In this document: piece by piece, positions 1-11,800 of the stretch
Layout: every line of letters begins with the position of its first letter
Position numbering within the stretch: the first letter of the stretch is position 1
Assembly: GCA_030220185.1 (NCBI GenBank)
Contig: JASPKZ010007527.1
Coordinates: 372,001 to 436,000, forward strand
Direction: 5' to 3'
From: Diploptera punctata
Taxonomy: Eukaryota > Arthropoda > Insecta > Blattodea > Blaberidae
Length of the DNA stretch: 64,000 nucleotides
Notes under the pieces: model-generated
Database searches by the model: none
Told to the model about the DNA's origin: nothing
The model's input: only the letters and a program-made list of their open reading frames with translations
Program-made: the position numbers and the translations under genes

Positions 1-690
1 ACGACATCATCAGCGCAGCGTATGGATTGAGCTCACATCCTTCGTCAGATTTTGAATCATCATCCCTGAGGAAGGAGATCTTTAGGAAGGCAAGAGACCG
101 TAACGGACCATCAGATAGGAACATTATGACGATACTGAGTTTCGTCGTGAAAGATAGACAATTGAGACTGCTAGAGCGAGTTTTATACATTTTCACGCGC
201 GGAATAGCTCGCCGCGTGTGTTATATTGTCTGATCAACGGAACCGTGCCCCCTGTAAGATATGCGAACTAAAGCTTACTACCTTTTCTGCCTCGGCAAAT
301 AATTTTCCTCCCTGCATTCCTATCTCTCTCTTGCAGTTACACTCCAGTGTTGTCAACTCAACTCCAACCTTGCGTTATTCAACATCCAAGAGCCATGACA
401 CTGGGGGAAGTTTGGCAACATCCCTACTTGATGCCTGCTGTTAGACGCAGTGGGAGGGGAGCGCGGTGAAACAGTCTGAGTATAGACGTGTACTTTTTTG
501 TAAGAACGATGTCAGCGCTGTAGGGGCACAGATCCGTTGGTCCGAGTATATATAAATCGTCCCTTCTCGCAGGAGACCCTAGCCCTCCAAGGGACATAAT
601 CGGGCTTATTCATTCATTCAAATTCCTTTCAAAATTCCCAGTCATAGAAATTCTTTCCACAGCTGATATTTGACCTATCAAACTAACAAA
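1..690. other. Unassigned sequence, no gene recognised
   Basis: Two short overlapping forward ORFs (27-233 and 226-444) lack any motif I recognise and have no splice or repeat context supporting them. A TATA-like run lies near 549-558, but nothing downstream looks like a gene. The stretch may be an old repeat or intergenic DNA. Confidence 0.3.
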
Positions 691-694
691 AATA

Positions 695-762
695 AATATC
701 CTCTACTCGTGTCCAACTCAGGGTCGGGTTAGAGATGAGATGAGATGAACCCCTATATATAC

Positions 763-838
<76 letters not shown>
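695..838. repeat. SINE-5 body fragment followed by (TA)n and (GA)n
   Basis: Positions 700-760 match the non-tRNA body of the SINE-5 copy at 38,103-38,245 (shared phrase CAACTCAGGGTCGGGTT). It runs into a (TA)n tract at about 765-806 and then a (GA)n tract to 838. The tRNA-like head is missing here. Confidence 0.6.
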
Positions 839-841
<3 letters not shown>

Positions 842-922
842 CTTTGAACGACAAGGGTGCCTGCCTTGAGCACCATCCAGGGGCAGATGAATGGAATGAA
901 ATGAAACCAAATGGATGAGATA

Positions 923-1252
923 AGTGTGGAGAAATGGTGGAGAAGACTACATAACAGTGAATTACATGGTCTTTATAGGAAGCCAGATATAATAAGAACA
1001 GTCAAGTCTCGTAGACTGTGTTGCAGGACATGCGACACGAATGGAGAATGAAGCTTCTTGTAGGAAAACCAGAAGGAAAGCGGCCAGTTGGTAGATCAAG
1101 AATGAGGTGGGAGAATAACATTAACCAGGATTAGAGGGTAGTAGATAATACAGGGAATGATTGGAAAGCATCAGCTCTGGACACGGATGTAAGGAGAGCT
1201 TATGTCCGTGCGGCCATGAACCTACGGGTTTGATAGTGCCAGTGAGTTAGAG
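923..1252 (+). mobile_element. LINE-A 3' fragment
   Basis: 5'-truncated remnant of the commonest LINE in the window. It carries the post-RT C-terminal coding region (remnants of the GRPRMRWENN block and of the terminal AMNLRV block) and the 3' end GTGCCAGTGAGTTAG. Several indels and a stop inside the block make it non-coding. Identification rests on alignment by eye with the better copy at 34,303-35,155. Confidence 0.8.
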
Positions 1253-1289
1253 TTGACAACGGAAAATGGTAGAAATTCGAGAAAAACGT

Positions 1290-1400
1290 GCCCAAGCTCC
1301 GTTTCGTCCACCACAAAACCCACTTGGAGTGACCGAGACTCGATCTCGGGACCCCAGCAGTGAGAGACGAGCGTCTAATCGCTTGCGCCACGGAGTCGCG
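1290..1400 (-). mobile_element. SINE-5, tRNA-derived head
   Basis: Read on the minus strand, this has a tRNA-like arrangement: an A-box-like region near 1,385 and a B-box-like GATCGAGTCTC near 1,335-1,350. The same sequence recurs at 38,160-38,245. Left boundary uncertain. It is a SINE head and not a tRNA gene, because it lacks a clean cloverleaf and is repeated. Confidence 0.55.
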
Positions 1401-1744
1401 AAACAAACAAAAACAATGTTGGATTTTACATTAGATACCGGAGTATAAAAACTGCCTGCTTACATTTATCACTGGATTTTGTTTTGTTTTGCATTTATAT
1501 AAATTGTGGAATTTTTATAAAACTTCTGTACAATACATTGCAGGGACGGCAGGACGGGTTCTATTTTCAGAAAGAAGGGGGGGGGCAGTCATGCTATTTC
1601 CTCGTGTCTTGTTTTCAAGTTCAGGGTCGCCATTTGATGTCTGAATATGAGACCTAATTTGCATATTGCTCACGTACAAACTCCACGCGTTGTTTAAAGG
1701 GAACTTGTCATCAAACAAATGCCACATCAATGCCACCTTCAAAA

Positions 1745-2186
1745 ATTATCATAAGTAATGCCACGAGTGATTTCCAAATTATCGATAAATTCACGACTCA
1801 CGAAGTGAGGAGTGAATTTATCTAGAGAATTTGGAAATCAAGAGTGGCATTTGTTAGGACTATTTAACGAATAAAATTAAGCTGTTTACTCACAAATCAT
1901 TATTTAACTATAGTTATTTTAAAATATTTATATATTTAATGTAAACGGCGATGTTTGAAAACAAATGAGAAACGATAGGTACGCTTCTACTGCTTCTTTT
2001 GTTTATCACTGCAACCAGATCATACTATTTATTGCCAAAGGAACGCAATATTGTAAGGAGGAGCTTTCTTTAATATGGTGATTATAACACTGATAAATAT
2101 TTGGTGAAACACGACTCTGATTGGTTGTAAAACAGAAATCATTGAAACGTGATTGGTCATTGACTCCCATTTGGGGCATGAGTTAA
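1745..2186 (+). mobile_element. M1 interspersed repeat (MITE-like)
   Basis: Begins with TTATCATAAGTAATGCCACG and contains an imperfect hairpin at 1,761-1,848 (arms GATTTCCAAATT / AATTTGGAAATC). It ends with CATTTGGGGCATGAGTTAA. A longer inverted copy lies at 62,104-62,818 and partial copies at 41,685-41,782 and 43,512-44,032. No coding capacity is seen. Class is unknown; the hairpin end suggests a non-autonomous DNA element. Confidence 0.65.
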
Positions 2187-2319
2187 ATAGTCTCTAGAAG
2201 AACATCAACATGGAACAAGTGTCAGAATTTAATTATTTACGTGTATTAATAACAAACACTAAACATTTAATAAAACTAAAAAAACAAGCTGATAAAGCTA
2301 TACAAATATCGTGATATAT

Positions 2320-3712
2320 AACTAACAACTCACTGGTACATCGAACCCGTAGGTTCATGGCAGCGCGGATATAAGCTCTCCATACATCCCTATCCTGAGC
2401 TAAGGTTTTCCAGTCATTTCTTGTATAATCTACTTCCCTCAAATCGTAGTAAATATTATTCTGCCATCTCATTCTTGGTCTACAGACTGGACGTTTTCCC
2501 TCTGGTTTTCCTACAAGAAGCTTCCATGCATGTCTTTCATTCCCCATTCGTGCCATATGTCCTCCCCATTGCAGTCCACGAGACTTAACTGTTCTCATTA
2601 TATCTGGCTTCCTATAAAGACCATGTGGTTCGCTGTTGTGAAGTATTCTCCATTCACCTGCCGGTTCGTCTCTCTTTGGTCCAAAATTTTTCCTAAGAAC
2701 TTTATTCTCAAATACTTGTAATCTCCTTTCCTCCCTTAAAGTAAGAGTCCATGTTTCGCACCCATATAATATAACTGGTAGAATAATAGTTTTATATATT
2801 TTCAGTTTAACGTTTTTTGAAAGGAGTTGGGAAGTCAAGAGTCACTGTAATACATAGACCCTAATAACATGCATTTCCAGAATTGAGCATATGTTTAATT
2901 TCTTTGTGCATCTCATTCCTGTTTGTGGTTATTGTTCCTAGGTACTTGAATTCGCCACTTCCTCAAAATTTCCCTCGTTTGTCATTAGCTGTTCGTATCC
3001 ATTATATAATGTATTTCTACGTGTGTCCATATATTTAGTTCTACTGATATTTACTTCCAGTCCTAATTTCTTAGTGTTACTCAATAGTGTGTGCGTGTTG
3101 TCCTTCAGTATCTCCTCGCTATCGGCCAATAGTACTACATCATCAGCATAAACTAACAGCTTATTAATACCATTGAGTTGTAAGCCTTCCTCATTCTCTA
3201 AAGATTTAATGACATGCTCTAGTACAAAATTAAATGGTAGAGGAGATAGTGCATCTCCTTGCTTCAACCCATTCTGGATTTCAAAAGTGTCCGAAAACTG
3301 TTTGCCTACACTCACCCTACTCTTTGTGCCATTTAGACACATTCGTATAAGTCTAACTTTTTAGGAATTCCGAACTCCAGCAGGATACTATATAACTTCT
3401 CCCTCTTAATTGAATCATATCCTTTTTTGAAGTCTACATATAGTTGATGTACAGTACCATTATATTCCCATTTCTTTTCTAAAATCTGTCTTATACTAAA
3501 AATCTGATCTGTTGTAGACCTGTTTCTTCTAAATCCACATTGATGATCTCCTAGAATGTCATCAATATAGGGAGTAAGTCTGCTTGCTAATATATTTGTT
3601 AGAATTTTGTACGAGGTTGAAAGTAATGAGATGCCCCTGAGTTGTTGCAATCAGTTTTATCTCCTATCTTATAAATTGGTAAGATAATTGATTCTTTCCA
3701 TTCATCTGGATT
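2320..3712 (-). pseudogene. LINE-A reverse transcriptase relic (longest copy)
   Basis: Minus-strand remnant of a non-LTR retrotransposon polyprotein that would copy element RNA by target-primed reverse transcription. RT blocks appear in order: RGISLL, GFRRNRSTTDQ, DFKKGYDS (first catalytic Asp kept; the usual KAYDS is altered), GLKQGDALSP and the YADDV catalytic box. The connector and C-terminal region follow (LPVILYGCETWTL, GRPRMRW-like, AMNLRVR). Frameshifts near 3,340-3,360 and 2,840-2,940 break the frame. The usual stop after AMNLRVR is lost by a small deletion. The copy is 5'-truncated at about 3,712, against an (ATT)n tract. Clade is not assigned (RTE/CR1-like appearance). Confidence 0.85.
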
Positions 3713-3734
3713 ATTATAATTATAATTATTATTA

Positions 3735-3777
<43 letters not shown>

Positions 3778-3780
3778 CAT
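3713..3780. repeat. (ATT)n microsatellite
   Basis: Nearly pure trinucleotide tract directly at the 5'-truncation point of the LINE-A copy, interrupted by a few substitutions. The poly-Ile peptides it encodes are artefacts. Confidence 0.85.
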
Positions 3781-4080
3781 TAATTTTAAAAGAAATAGCA
3801 GCTCATTTGAGTTGTGTTGCCAATGACCTGAGCTGTTAATGGACGTTAAACAAAATACAAGCGAGGTAACTAAATTTGGATCAGGAGTAAACAACTCATA
3901 ACTAATATACCTGTCTGACATCCAACTTCTCTACAACCAAGTTAATTTCTTCCATTTAAATGAATTGCATCCAGACTGACTAACTAAATCTATGGATTAG
4001 GGAACCCTCAGGCTCCTTCACTAAGGCCCTATACTCAGTATGTCTAGTTTCCCGTAAAAATCATTATTTTATAGTCCTCT

Positions 4081-4895
4081 CTGTTCATCTCTGTTTCATC
4101 CAAACATTTTCCTAACAACTTTATTCTCAATTTTTATTGTAAGCCTATGTTTTCCCTCTACAGAGATTTAGGCGCTCTTCCCCCTACAGGGAAGAATTTG
4201 AACCATACTAATTTAGTTACACTTGTTTTCGTATAGATGTCATTTTTGAGTGGTATATGGTCAGCGTTCCGCCTCATACTGACATCTAGGAAACCAAGGT
4301 AGTACTAGGACGGGAAAATTCGGTAAATTTTGCTTAGAGGCCTTTTCATTCAGGCTTAAGGATTTTTTACGAGCCTGAAAATCTTCAGACTCGGGACCCA
4401 CGGCTTAAAGTCCCTCCCGGAGGACTTGCTCCTTGGATTTTTCCGTCCTAAAAAATCCATCGACCCCGGCCGGGTTTGAACCCGCGACCCTCGGGTCCAG
4501 AGGCAAGGAGCATAACCACTAGTCCACCGCGGCCGACCTTTATTCTCAAATACTTGCAATAATGTCTCCTCTCTTACAGTAAAGTCCATGTTTCACATCC
4601 ATATAACTGGGAGAATAATAGTTTTATATATTTTCAGTTTAACGTTTATTGAGAGAAGTTGGGACGACAAGAGTCTCTGCAATGCATAATAACATGCATT
4701 TCCAGAATTGAGCCTATGTTTAATTTCTTTGTGCATCTCATTCCTATTTGTGATTATTGTTCCTAGGTATTTGAATTCCACCACTTCTTCAGAATTTTCC
4801 TCATTTATCATTAATTGTCCATTTCCATCGTGTGACCATATAGTTAGTTTTATTGATGTTTATTTTCAGCCCAAATTTCTTACTACTATTTATTG
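4081..4895 (-). mobile_element. LINE-A fragment split by a SINE
   Basis: LINE-A sequence at 4,081-4,130 resumes at 4,538 and runs to about 4,895, covering the EFKYLGTIITNRNEMHKEIKH and YKTIILPVI blocks on the minus strand. The two parts become contiguous when the SINE-4 at 4,131-4,537 and one copy of its TSD are removed. Internal deletions and stops make it a dead copy. Confidence 0.8.
4131..4537 (-). mobile_element. SINE-4 inserted in LINE-A
   Basis: 407-bp element on the minus strand. The head at the right end reads like a tRNA gene: A-box region TGGACTAGTGG near 4,518-4,528 and B-box GGTTCAAACCC near 4,472-4,482. It ends with a short A-rich tail (ACAATAAAAA). A perfect 12-bp duplication CTTTATTCTCAA lies on both sides (4,119-4,130 and 4,538-4,549). 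This is the signature of LINE-mediated retroposition. Confidence 0.85.
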
Positions 4896-5011
4896 TATTT
4901 ATTTAGCCTGATGGCCTTCTGTTCTTGGACTCACCAGGAAAATCATGTTACATTCAAATATAAATATCACAATAACATTAGATTCTAAAGGATTATCTGG
5001 TCAAACTAAAT

Positions 5012-5290
5012 AATAATAATAATAATAATTTATTTTATATTTATATATAGATTGCACATATTTCTGTGCCTAAAAGTTTTATTTTCCTTCTCCACTCGTC
5101 TCTCTCCGTCCACTCCATGTCCTCCAGTCCTCTTGTTCTCATTCCAGTTCTTATTTCTTGCATCCACGAGTTTCGAGGTCTCCTTTCGTCCTTCTTCGAT
5201 GGACATCATCCCAATATTTTTCTGGTAACCTTTCTTCTTGCATTCGTCGTACGTGTCCACACCAATTTAATTGCTTGTATCTTATATACT
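5012..5290 (-). mobile_element. LINE-J C-terminal fragment with (ATT)n tail
   Basis: Minus-strand translation shows a degraded version of the basic C-terminal block common to these LINEs (KVTRKILG, then RRPRNSWMQEI and a W-rich segment). A (TAA)n tract lies at its 3' side (about 5,012-5,035). Stops are present, so this is a relic. Confidence 0.5.
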
Positions 5291-5361
5291 CTACTATTGA
5301 ATATATAATAATCATTTTTTTCTCATATGACAGTATTTCTTATTTTTTGTAATTTTGAACA

Positions 5362-5362
<1 letters not shown>

Positions 5363-5395
<33 letters not shown>

Positions 5396-5410
5396 TATAA
5401 TATATAATAA
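5363..5410. repeat. (AAT)n microsatellite
   Basis: Short trinucleotide tract with an AT-rich continuation; no gene content. Confidence 0.8.
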
Positions 5411-5461
5411 TGCAATGAAGTTAAAGGTAAGTGGAATAAAAACTAATAAAAGAATCATCAT

Positions 5462-5690
5462 CATCCGGTATCATGGCAGCTGCCGCCGTCTTCCGGAAAC
5501 CAAACGCCATTCCTCTCTATCCATCCATTGATCTTCCTCCAATCCTCTGATATTCATAGCTGCTTGTACCTCTTCTATCCAAGTTTTCTTCGGTCTTCCT
5601 CTCTTCCTCCTTTCCATTGGGATCCATTCCATAACAATTTTTGGCAATCTTTGCTCTGGCATAATAAAAGAATATATACATAAAAGAAGA
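5462..5690 (-). mobile_element. LINE-D C-terminal fragment
   Basis: A 63-residue minus-strand ORF (5,471-5,662) carries the motif RLPKIVMEW followed by RRKRGRPKKTW, typical of the basic tail after the RT domain in this kind of LINE. It ends in a stop and then a short GATGATGA tail. A second, frameshifted copy is at 35,455-35,712. The 5' end is truncated. Confidence 0.7.
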
Positions 5691-5708
5691 AGAGCTCTTA
5701 TCTACCAT

Positions 5709-6022
5709 CCATCCGTAGTAATTTTGCCCGAGGGCAGGTCCTTCACTGCAATCATATCATTTTCATGCTATTCTTGCAGCTTTAGTAGGGAATTGTAGGT
5801 GGTGTAGCTTCCCGTTGCTTTCCACACTGGTGAAGGATGATGATGATGACCATATGATTTCGGGGACCGTTTAGGCCTTAAAGTTTTCCTGACATTTGTC
5901 TTATAGGTGAGGAAAAACCCCGATAAAAACCTCACCCAGAAAAACTGCCCCCGACCGGGGAACGAACCCGGGCCCGCTGCGTGACAAGGCAGCACGCTAT
6001 CTCAAGACCACAGCTGTGGACC
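5709..6022 (-). mobile_element. SINE-1 (body type 1)
   Basis: Minus strand: begins GGTCCACAGCTGTGGTCT (A-box region) with a B-box-like GGGTTCGTTCCCC, then the shared core (ATGTCAGGAAAACTTTAAGG) and the type-1 3' body ending in TTACTACGGATGG. A perfect 10-bp duplication TATCTACCAT flanks it at 5,699-5,708 and 6,023-6,032. Confidence 0.88.
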
Positions 6023-6097
6023 TATCTACCATACATGAAAAAATGCAAAAAAGTAATAAATTGTAATGCATTAATGGATAGCTTATATTCTCGTAAG

Positions 6098-6655
6098 ACG
6101 CTGGAAATGCATGCTATTATGCATTGCAGAGACTTCTGATGTCCCAACTCCTTTCAAAAAACGTTAAACTGAAAATATATAAAACTTATTCTACCAGTTA
6201 TATTATATGGATGTGAAACATGGACTCTTACTTTAAGGGAGGAAAGGAGATTACAAGTATTTGAGAATAAAGTACTTAGGAAAATTTTTGGACCAAACTG
6301 AGATGAACAGACAGGTGAATGGAGAAGACTACATAACAATGAACTACATGGTCTTGATAGGAAGCCAGATATAATAAGAACAGTCAAGTCTCGTAGACTG
6401 CGATGGGCAGGACATGTTGCACGTATGGGGAATGAAAGACTTGCATGGAAGCTTCTTGTAGGAAAGCCAGAGGGAAAACGCCAGTTGGTAGACCAAGAAT
6501 GAGGTGGGAGAATAACATTAACTATGATTTGAGGGAAGTAGATTATACAGGGAATGACTGGAAAGGATTAGCTCAGGATAGGGATGTATGGAGAGCTTAT
6601 GTGCACGCGGTCATGAACCTATGGGTTCGATAGTGCCAGTGAGTAAGTAAGTAAG
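6098..6655 (+). pseudogene. LINE-A fragment with (GTAA)n tail
   Basis: Starts in the NACYYALQRLL block and runs through GCETWTL-equivalent, RRLRWAGHVARMGNER-like and GRPRMRWENN blocks to the C-terminus and stop. The 3' end is GTGCCAGTGA then a (GTAA)n tail at 6,640-6,655, which shows the natural 3' structure of the family. Several frameshifts; the last 62 codons (6,445-6,633) remain open. Confidence 0.85.
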
Positions 6656-7376
6656 TAAGACGTAAGGTAGAAATATTGATAAACCTTAAAACTTTCTTAA
6701 ATAAAGGACAAACAATAGAGTGAGAGTGTTGGCCCTTAAAATACTGGTGCCAGTGAGATAATTTCATACTCATTCTCCTCCAAGAAGAACTACTTTCAAA
6801 GACAATTATTTGAAAGAGTACATTTAATTAGAGGCCTACGTGAAATATGTTTCTTTAACCGTGTAAATGTAATAAGCTACGTCTTCACATGTACTCATTT
6901 GTAAACGGAAGAAATGTGTTTTAATTGCGTCTAATTACTAAAACAAATAGACATTTATTTACGTATAAATCGTGGTTCTGGAAATAGAATTTATTACACA
7001 AAAAAATTCCATTACTTTGAGAAGTACTGTACCTCGACCTTGAAAATATATTAAATTCTGTGTCCTATCGATGTCTTCTTGACCTCGAACACGTAGGCCC
7101 ACACCAACAAGTTTACTTATTTAAGCAGAATCTTTCAGTTTAGTGACATTTGGTGAAGACAATTATTGAATATATGGCGATGGCAGTGTTTGCACTGTTC
7201 TTAGAAAACAGCGTTTATTCTTGGTTCTAAAGTGTGTTTAACGTCTGGCAAAAGCTCTTTTCTCTATAAACCTATTTCTTTCTTTCGTTTTACGTAATTC
7301 TGATCAAATATTACAGCATTCTAAGAAGACCGATAGATGAAACGCATTTTATTTCTTACAGCATATTTCTATATTA
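6656..7376. other. Unassigned sequence
   Basis: AT-rich sequence in which I see no ORF with recognisable motifs and no match to the other repeats of the window. Confidence 0.3.
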
Positions 7377-7379
7377 AGG

Positions 7380-7606
7380 GTTTTCTCCACAATTCAGTAG
7401 TTATCCTTCAGCCCAAATGTATTTTGCTCCACCACAGATTTGTATCCTCAGCATCTTATTCTTTGAGGTCTCTGCTGAACATGTTTCTTCTCACTTCATC
7501 CATTCACTGTTCCCTGGGTTTACCCCGCCTCCTTCTGCCTTCAGCATTCCAATCCAGCATCGTTGTTCGGATTCTATTATTCTCCATCCTCTTCAGACTT
7601 AGAATT

Positions 7607-7656
<50 letters not shown>

Positions 7657-7921
7657 CAACAATAATAATTTTTATTTAAGAATATTCCACAATACAGAGT
7701 TCCTCCTTCAACCCAAAGTGATTGGTTGCAAGAGGGTTAATGTATAAAGCATCTTCTTCCCTCAAATCTCTAGCTTCCATAATTCTCCTCACTCCATCCA
7801 TCCATTGTTCTCTACGCCTGCCTCTTCCACTTCTTCCATTAGCTTTCCAATTAAGGATTTTCTTTGGTATTCTCTCTTCTTCCATTCTTATGAGGTGTCC
7901 ACATAATTTCAACGTGACGAC

Positions 7922-7975
<54 letters not shown>
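7380..7975 (-). mobile_element. Two LINE-F fragments, each flanked by (AAT)n
   Basis: The segments 7,380-7,606 and 7,676-7,920 are diverged copies of the same minus-strand LINE C-terminus. The better one reads GHLIRMEEERIPKKI, then a GRSGRGRRREQW basic block, and ends with a stop near 7,676. Each is followed on the right by a trinucleotide tract (7,607-7,668 and 7,921-7,977). The repeated order segment/tract/segment/tract with a period near 300 bp suggests a local duplication. Confidence 0.65.
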
Positions 7976-7976
<1 letters not shown>

Positions 7977-8089
7977 GGCACAAGGACAAAGCTACAGAAT
8001 AGAATGTAATAAATGGAGTTATAAAAAGAAATGCAATTAAACAAATGTGAACCGCAACCAAATTGTCATTACACAATGTAACTGCAAAA

Positions 8090-8218
8090 TACGTCCAGTT
8101 GGTAGACTAAGAATGAGGTGGGAGAATAACATTAACTATGATTTGAGGGAAGTAGATTATACAGGGAATGATTGGAAAGCATTAGCTCAGGATAGGGATG
8201 TATGGAGAGCTTATGTCC
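8090..8218 (+). mobile_element. LINE-A C-terminal scrap
   Basis: About 130 bp of the PVGRLRMRWENN to LAQDRDVWRAYV segment, cut off at both ends. Confidence 0.75.
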
Positions 8219-8844
8219 TAAAATCAAATAAAAATTGCAAGCGGCACACATGAGATTTTTACTTCCACTCCTGGGTTTGACAAAAATGGACAAATATGGA
8301 TATATGCGATGAATTAAAAGTTGAAAATAGAGCTATTCAGAATTATCAACGGTAATCTAAGAAGAGGTTGTGTTTTTCTGAAAAAATAACGAGCGACGAA
8401 GTCCCGAATGATTATGTCTAATGAAAAACTCAACCTCGCGTTGGATTTGTAGTGACTATTTAGCGAATAATACAACATCAGAAGCTAAAAATAATTATAA
8501 TATTTAATATTTACCAAATGTGAGGTTATGTATTCCTATCTTACTTCCGGGCGATTTACAAGCCGGTTGTATAGTTATAAATAGCATATCTCTACTGTTA
8601 AATCTCTTTGGGCTTGAGAAAAATCTATAACAGATGATTGTATGAGAAATAACTATTAACAATAATGCAGATTAATTATACAACATTTAATAATTTTTTA
8701 GAGCAACAGAACTAATCTTTCTTTTTTCTGGTAATTTTTGTAGTTGTTTTCTTTTGGCATTTCTTGCTGCACCATATCGATCGTACATTGTTGAATCGAT
8801 ATCCTTGTCAAAGAAGTTAATTTGTGGAGATATCTCTCATTACG
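8219..8844. other. Left flank of the tandem array, no gene recognised
   Basis: AT-rich sequence with no recognisable ORF. It runs directly into the first array unit at about 8,845 with no obvious transposon boundary or TSD. Confidence 0.4.
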
Positions 8845-11800
8845 AACAGGAAGAAGCAAGATTATCTACAGGAAGAGGCAAGATTATCAACAGAAAGAGG
8901 CAAGATTATCAACAGGAAGAGGCAAGATTATCAACAGGAAGAAGCAAGATTATCAACAGGAAGAGGCAAGATTATCAACAGGAAGAAGCAAGATTATCAA
9001 CAGGAAGAGGCAAGATTATCAACAGGAAGAGGCAAGATTATCAACAGGAAGAGGCAAGATTATCAACAGGAAGAAGCAAGATTATCAACAGGAAGAGGCA
9101 AGATTATCAACAGGAAGAAGCAAGATTATCAACAGGAAGAGGCAAGATTATCAACAGGAAGAGGCAAGATTATCAACAGAAAAGCAAGAATTATCAACAG
9201 AAGAGGCAAGATTATCAACAGGAAGAAGCAAGATTATCAACAGAAGAGGCAAGATTATCAACAGGAAGAGGCAAGATTATCAACAGGAAGAGGCAAGATT
9301 ATCAACAGGAAGAAGCAAGATTATCAACAGGAAGAAGCAAGATTATCAACAGGAAGAGGCAAGATTATCAACAGGAAGAAGCAAGATTATCAACAGGAAG
9401 AAGCAAGATTATCAACAGGAAGAGGCAAGATTATCAACAGGAAGAAGCAAGATTATCAACAGGAAGAGGCAAGATTATCAACAGGAAGAAGCAAGATTAT
9501 CAACAGGAAGAAGCAAGATTATCAACAGGAAGAGGCAAGATTATCAACAGGAAGAGGCAAGATTATCACACAAGAAGAAGCAAGATTATCAACAGGAAGA
9601 AGAGCAAGATTATCAACAGGAAGAGGCAAGATTATCAACAGGAAGAAGCAAGATTATCAACAGAGAAGAGGCAAGATTATCAACAGGAAGAAGCAAGATT
9701 ATCAACAGGAAGAGGCAAGATTATCAACAGGAAGAGGCAAAATTATCAACAGGAAGAGGCAAGATTATCAACAGGAAGAAGCAAGATTATCAACAGGAAG
9801 AAGCAAGATTATCAACAGGAAGAGGCAAGATTATCAACAGGGAAGAGGCAAGATTATCAACAGGAAGAGGCAAGATTATCAACAGGAAGAAGCAAGATTA
9901 TCAACAGGAAGAGGCAAGATTATCAACAGGAAGAGGCAAGATTATCAACAGGAAGAGGCAAGATTATCAACAGGAAGAGGCAAGATTATCAACAGGAAGA
10001 AGCAAGATTATCAACAGGAAGAGGCAAGATTATCAACAGGAAGAGGCAAGATTATCAACAGGAAGAGGCAAGATTATCAACAGGAAGAAGGCAAGATTAT
10101 CAACAGGAAGAGGCAAGATTATCAACAGGAAGAGGCAAGATTATCAACAGGAAGAGGCAAGATTATCAACAGAAAGAGCAAGATTATCAACAGGAAGAGG
10201 CAAGATTATCAACAGAAAGAGGCAAGATTATCAACAGGAAGAGGCAAGATTATCAACAGGAAGAGGCAAGATTATCAACAGGAAGAGGCAAGATTATCAA
10301 CAGGAAGAAGCAAGATTATCAACAGGAAGAGGCAAGATTATCAACAGGAAGAAGCAAGATTATCAACAGGAAGAGGCAAGATTATCAACAGGAAGAGGCA
10401 AGATTATCAACAGGAAGAGGCAAGATTATCAACAGGAAGAGGCAAGATTATCAACAGGAAGAGGCAAGATTATCAACAGGAAGAAGCAAGATTATCAACA
10501 GGAAGAGGCAAGATTATCAACAGGAAGAGGCAAGAATTATCAACAGGAAGAGGGCAAAGATTATCAACAGAAAGAGGCAAGATTATCAACAGGAAGAGGC
10601 AAGAATATCAACAGGAAGAGGCAAGATTATCAACAGGAAGAGAAGAAAGATTATCACAGGAAGAGGCAAGATTATCAACAGAAGAGGCAAGATTATCAAC
10701 AGGAAGAGGCAAGATTATCAACAGGAAGAGGCAAGATTTCAACAGGAAGAGGCAAGATTATCAACAGGAAGAGGCAAGATTATCAACAGGAAGAGGCAAG
10801 ATTATCAACAGGAAGAGGCAAGATTATCACAGAAGAGGCAAAATTATAACAGGAAGAGGCAAGATTATCAACAGGAAGAAGCAAAGATTATCAACAGGAA
10901 GAGGCAAGATTATCAACAGGAAGAGGCAAGATTATTCAACAGGAAGAGGCAAGATTATCAACAGAAAAGAGGCAAGAATTATCAACAGGAAGAGGCAAGA
11001 TTATCAACAGGAAGAGGCAGATTATCAACAGGAAGAGGCAAGATTATCAACAGGAAGAGGCAAGATTATCACAGGAAGAGGCAAAGATTATCAACAGGAA
11101 GAGGCAAGATTATCAACAGGAAGAGGCAAGATTATCAACAGGAAGAGGCAAGATTATCAACAGGAAGAGGCAAAATTATCAACAGGAGAGGCAAGATATC
11201 AACAGGAAGAGGCAAGATTATCAACAGGAAGAGGCAAGATTATCAACAGGAAGAGGCAAGATTATCAACAGGAAGAGGCAAACATTATCAACAGAAAGAG
11301 GCAAGAATTATCAACAGAAAGAGGCAAGAATAATCAACAGGAAGAAGCAACAAGTATCAACAGGAAGAGGCAAAATTATCAACAGGAAGAGGCAAGATTA
11401 TCAACAGGAAGAGGCAAGATTATCAACAGGAAGAGGCAAGATTATCAACAGGAAGAGGCAAATTATCAAACAGAAAGAGGCAAAGATTATCAACAGGAAG
11501 AGGCAAAATTATCAACAGGAAGAGGCAAGATTATCAACAGGAAGAGGGCAAAATTATCAACAGGAAGAGGCAAATTATCAACAGGAGAGGCAAGATATTA
11601 TCAACAGGAAGAGGCAAAATTATCAACAGGAAGAGGCAAGATTATCAACAGGAAGAGGCAAGATTATCAACAGGAAGAGGCAAGATTATCAACAGGAAGA
11701 GGCAAGATTATCAACAGGAAGAAGCAAAATTATCAACAGGAAGAGGCAAGATTATCAACAGGAAGAGGCAAGATTATCAACAGGAAGAGGCAAGATTATC

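Noticed and set aside
535..600. TATA-box promoter near 549
   Set aside because: Only an AT-rich TATATATAAAT-like run; no supported gene follows.
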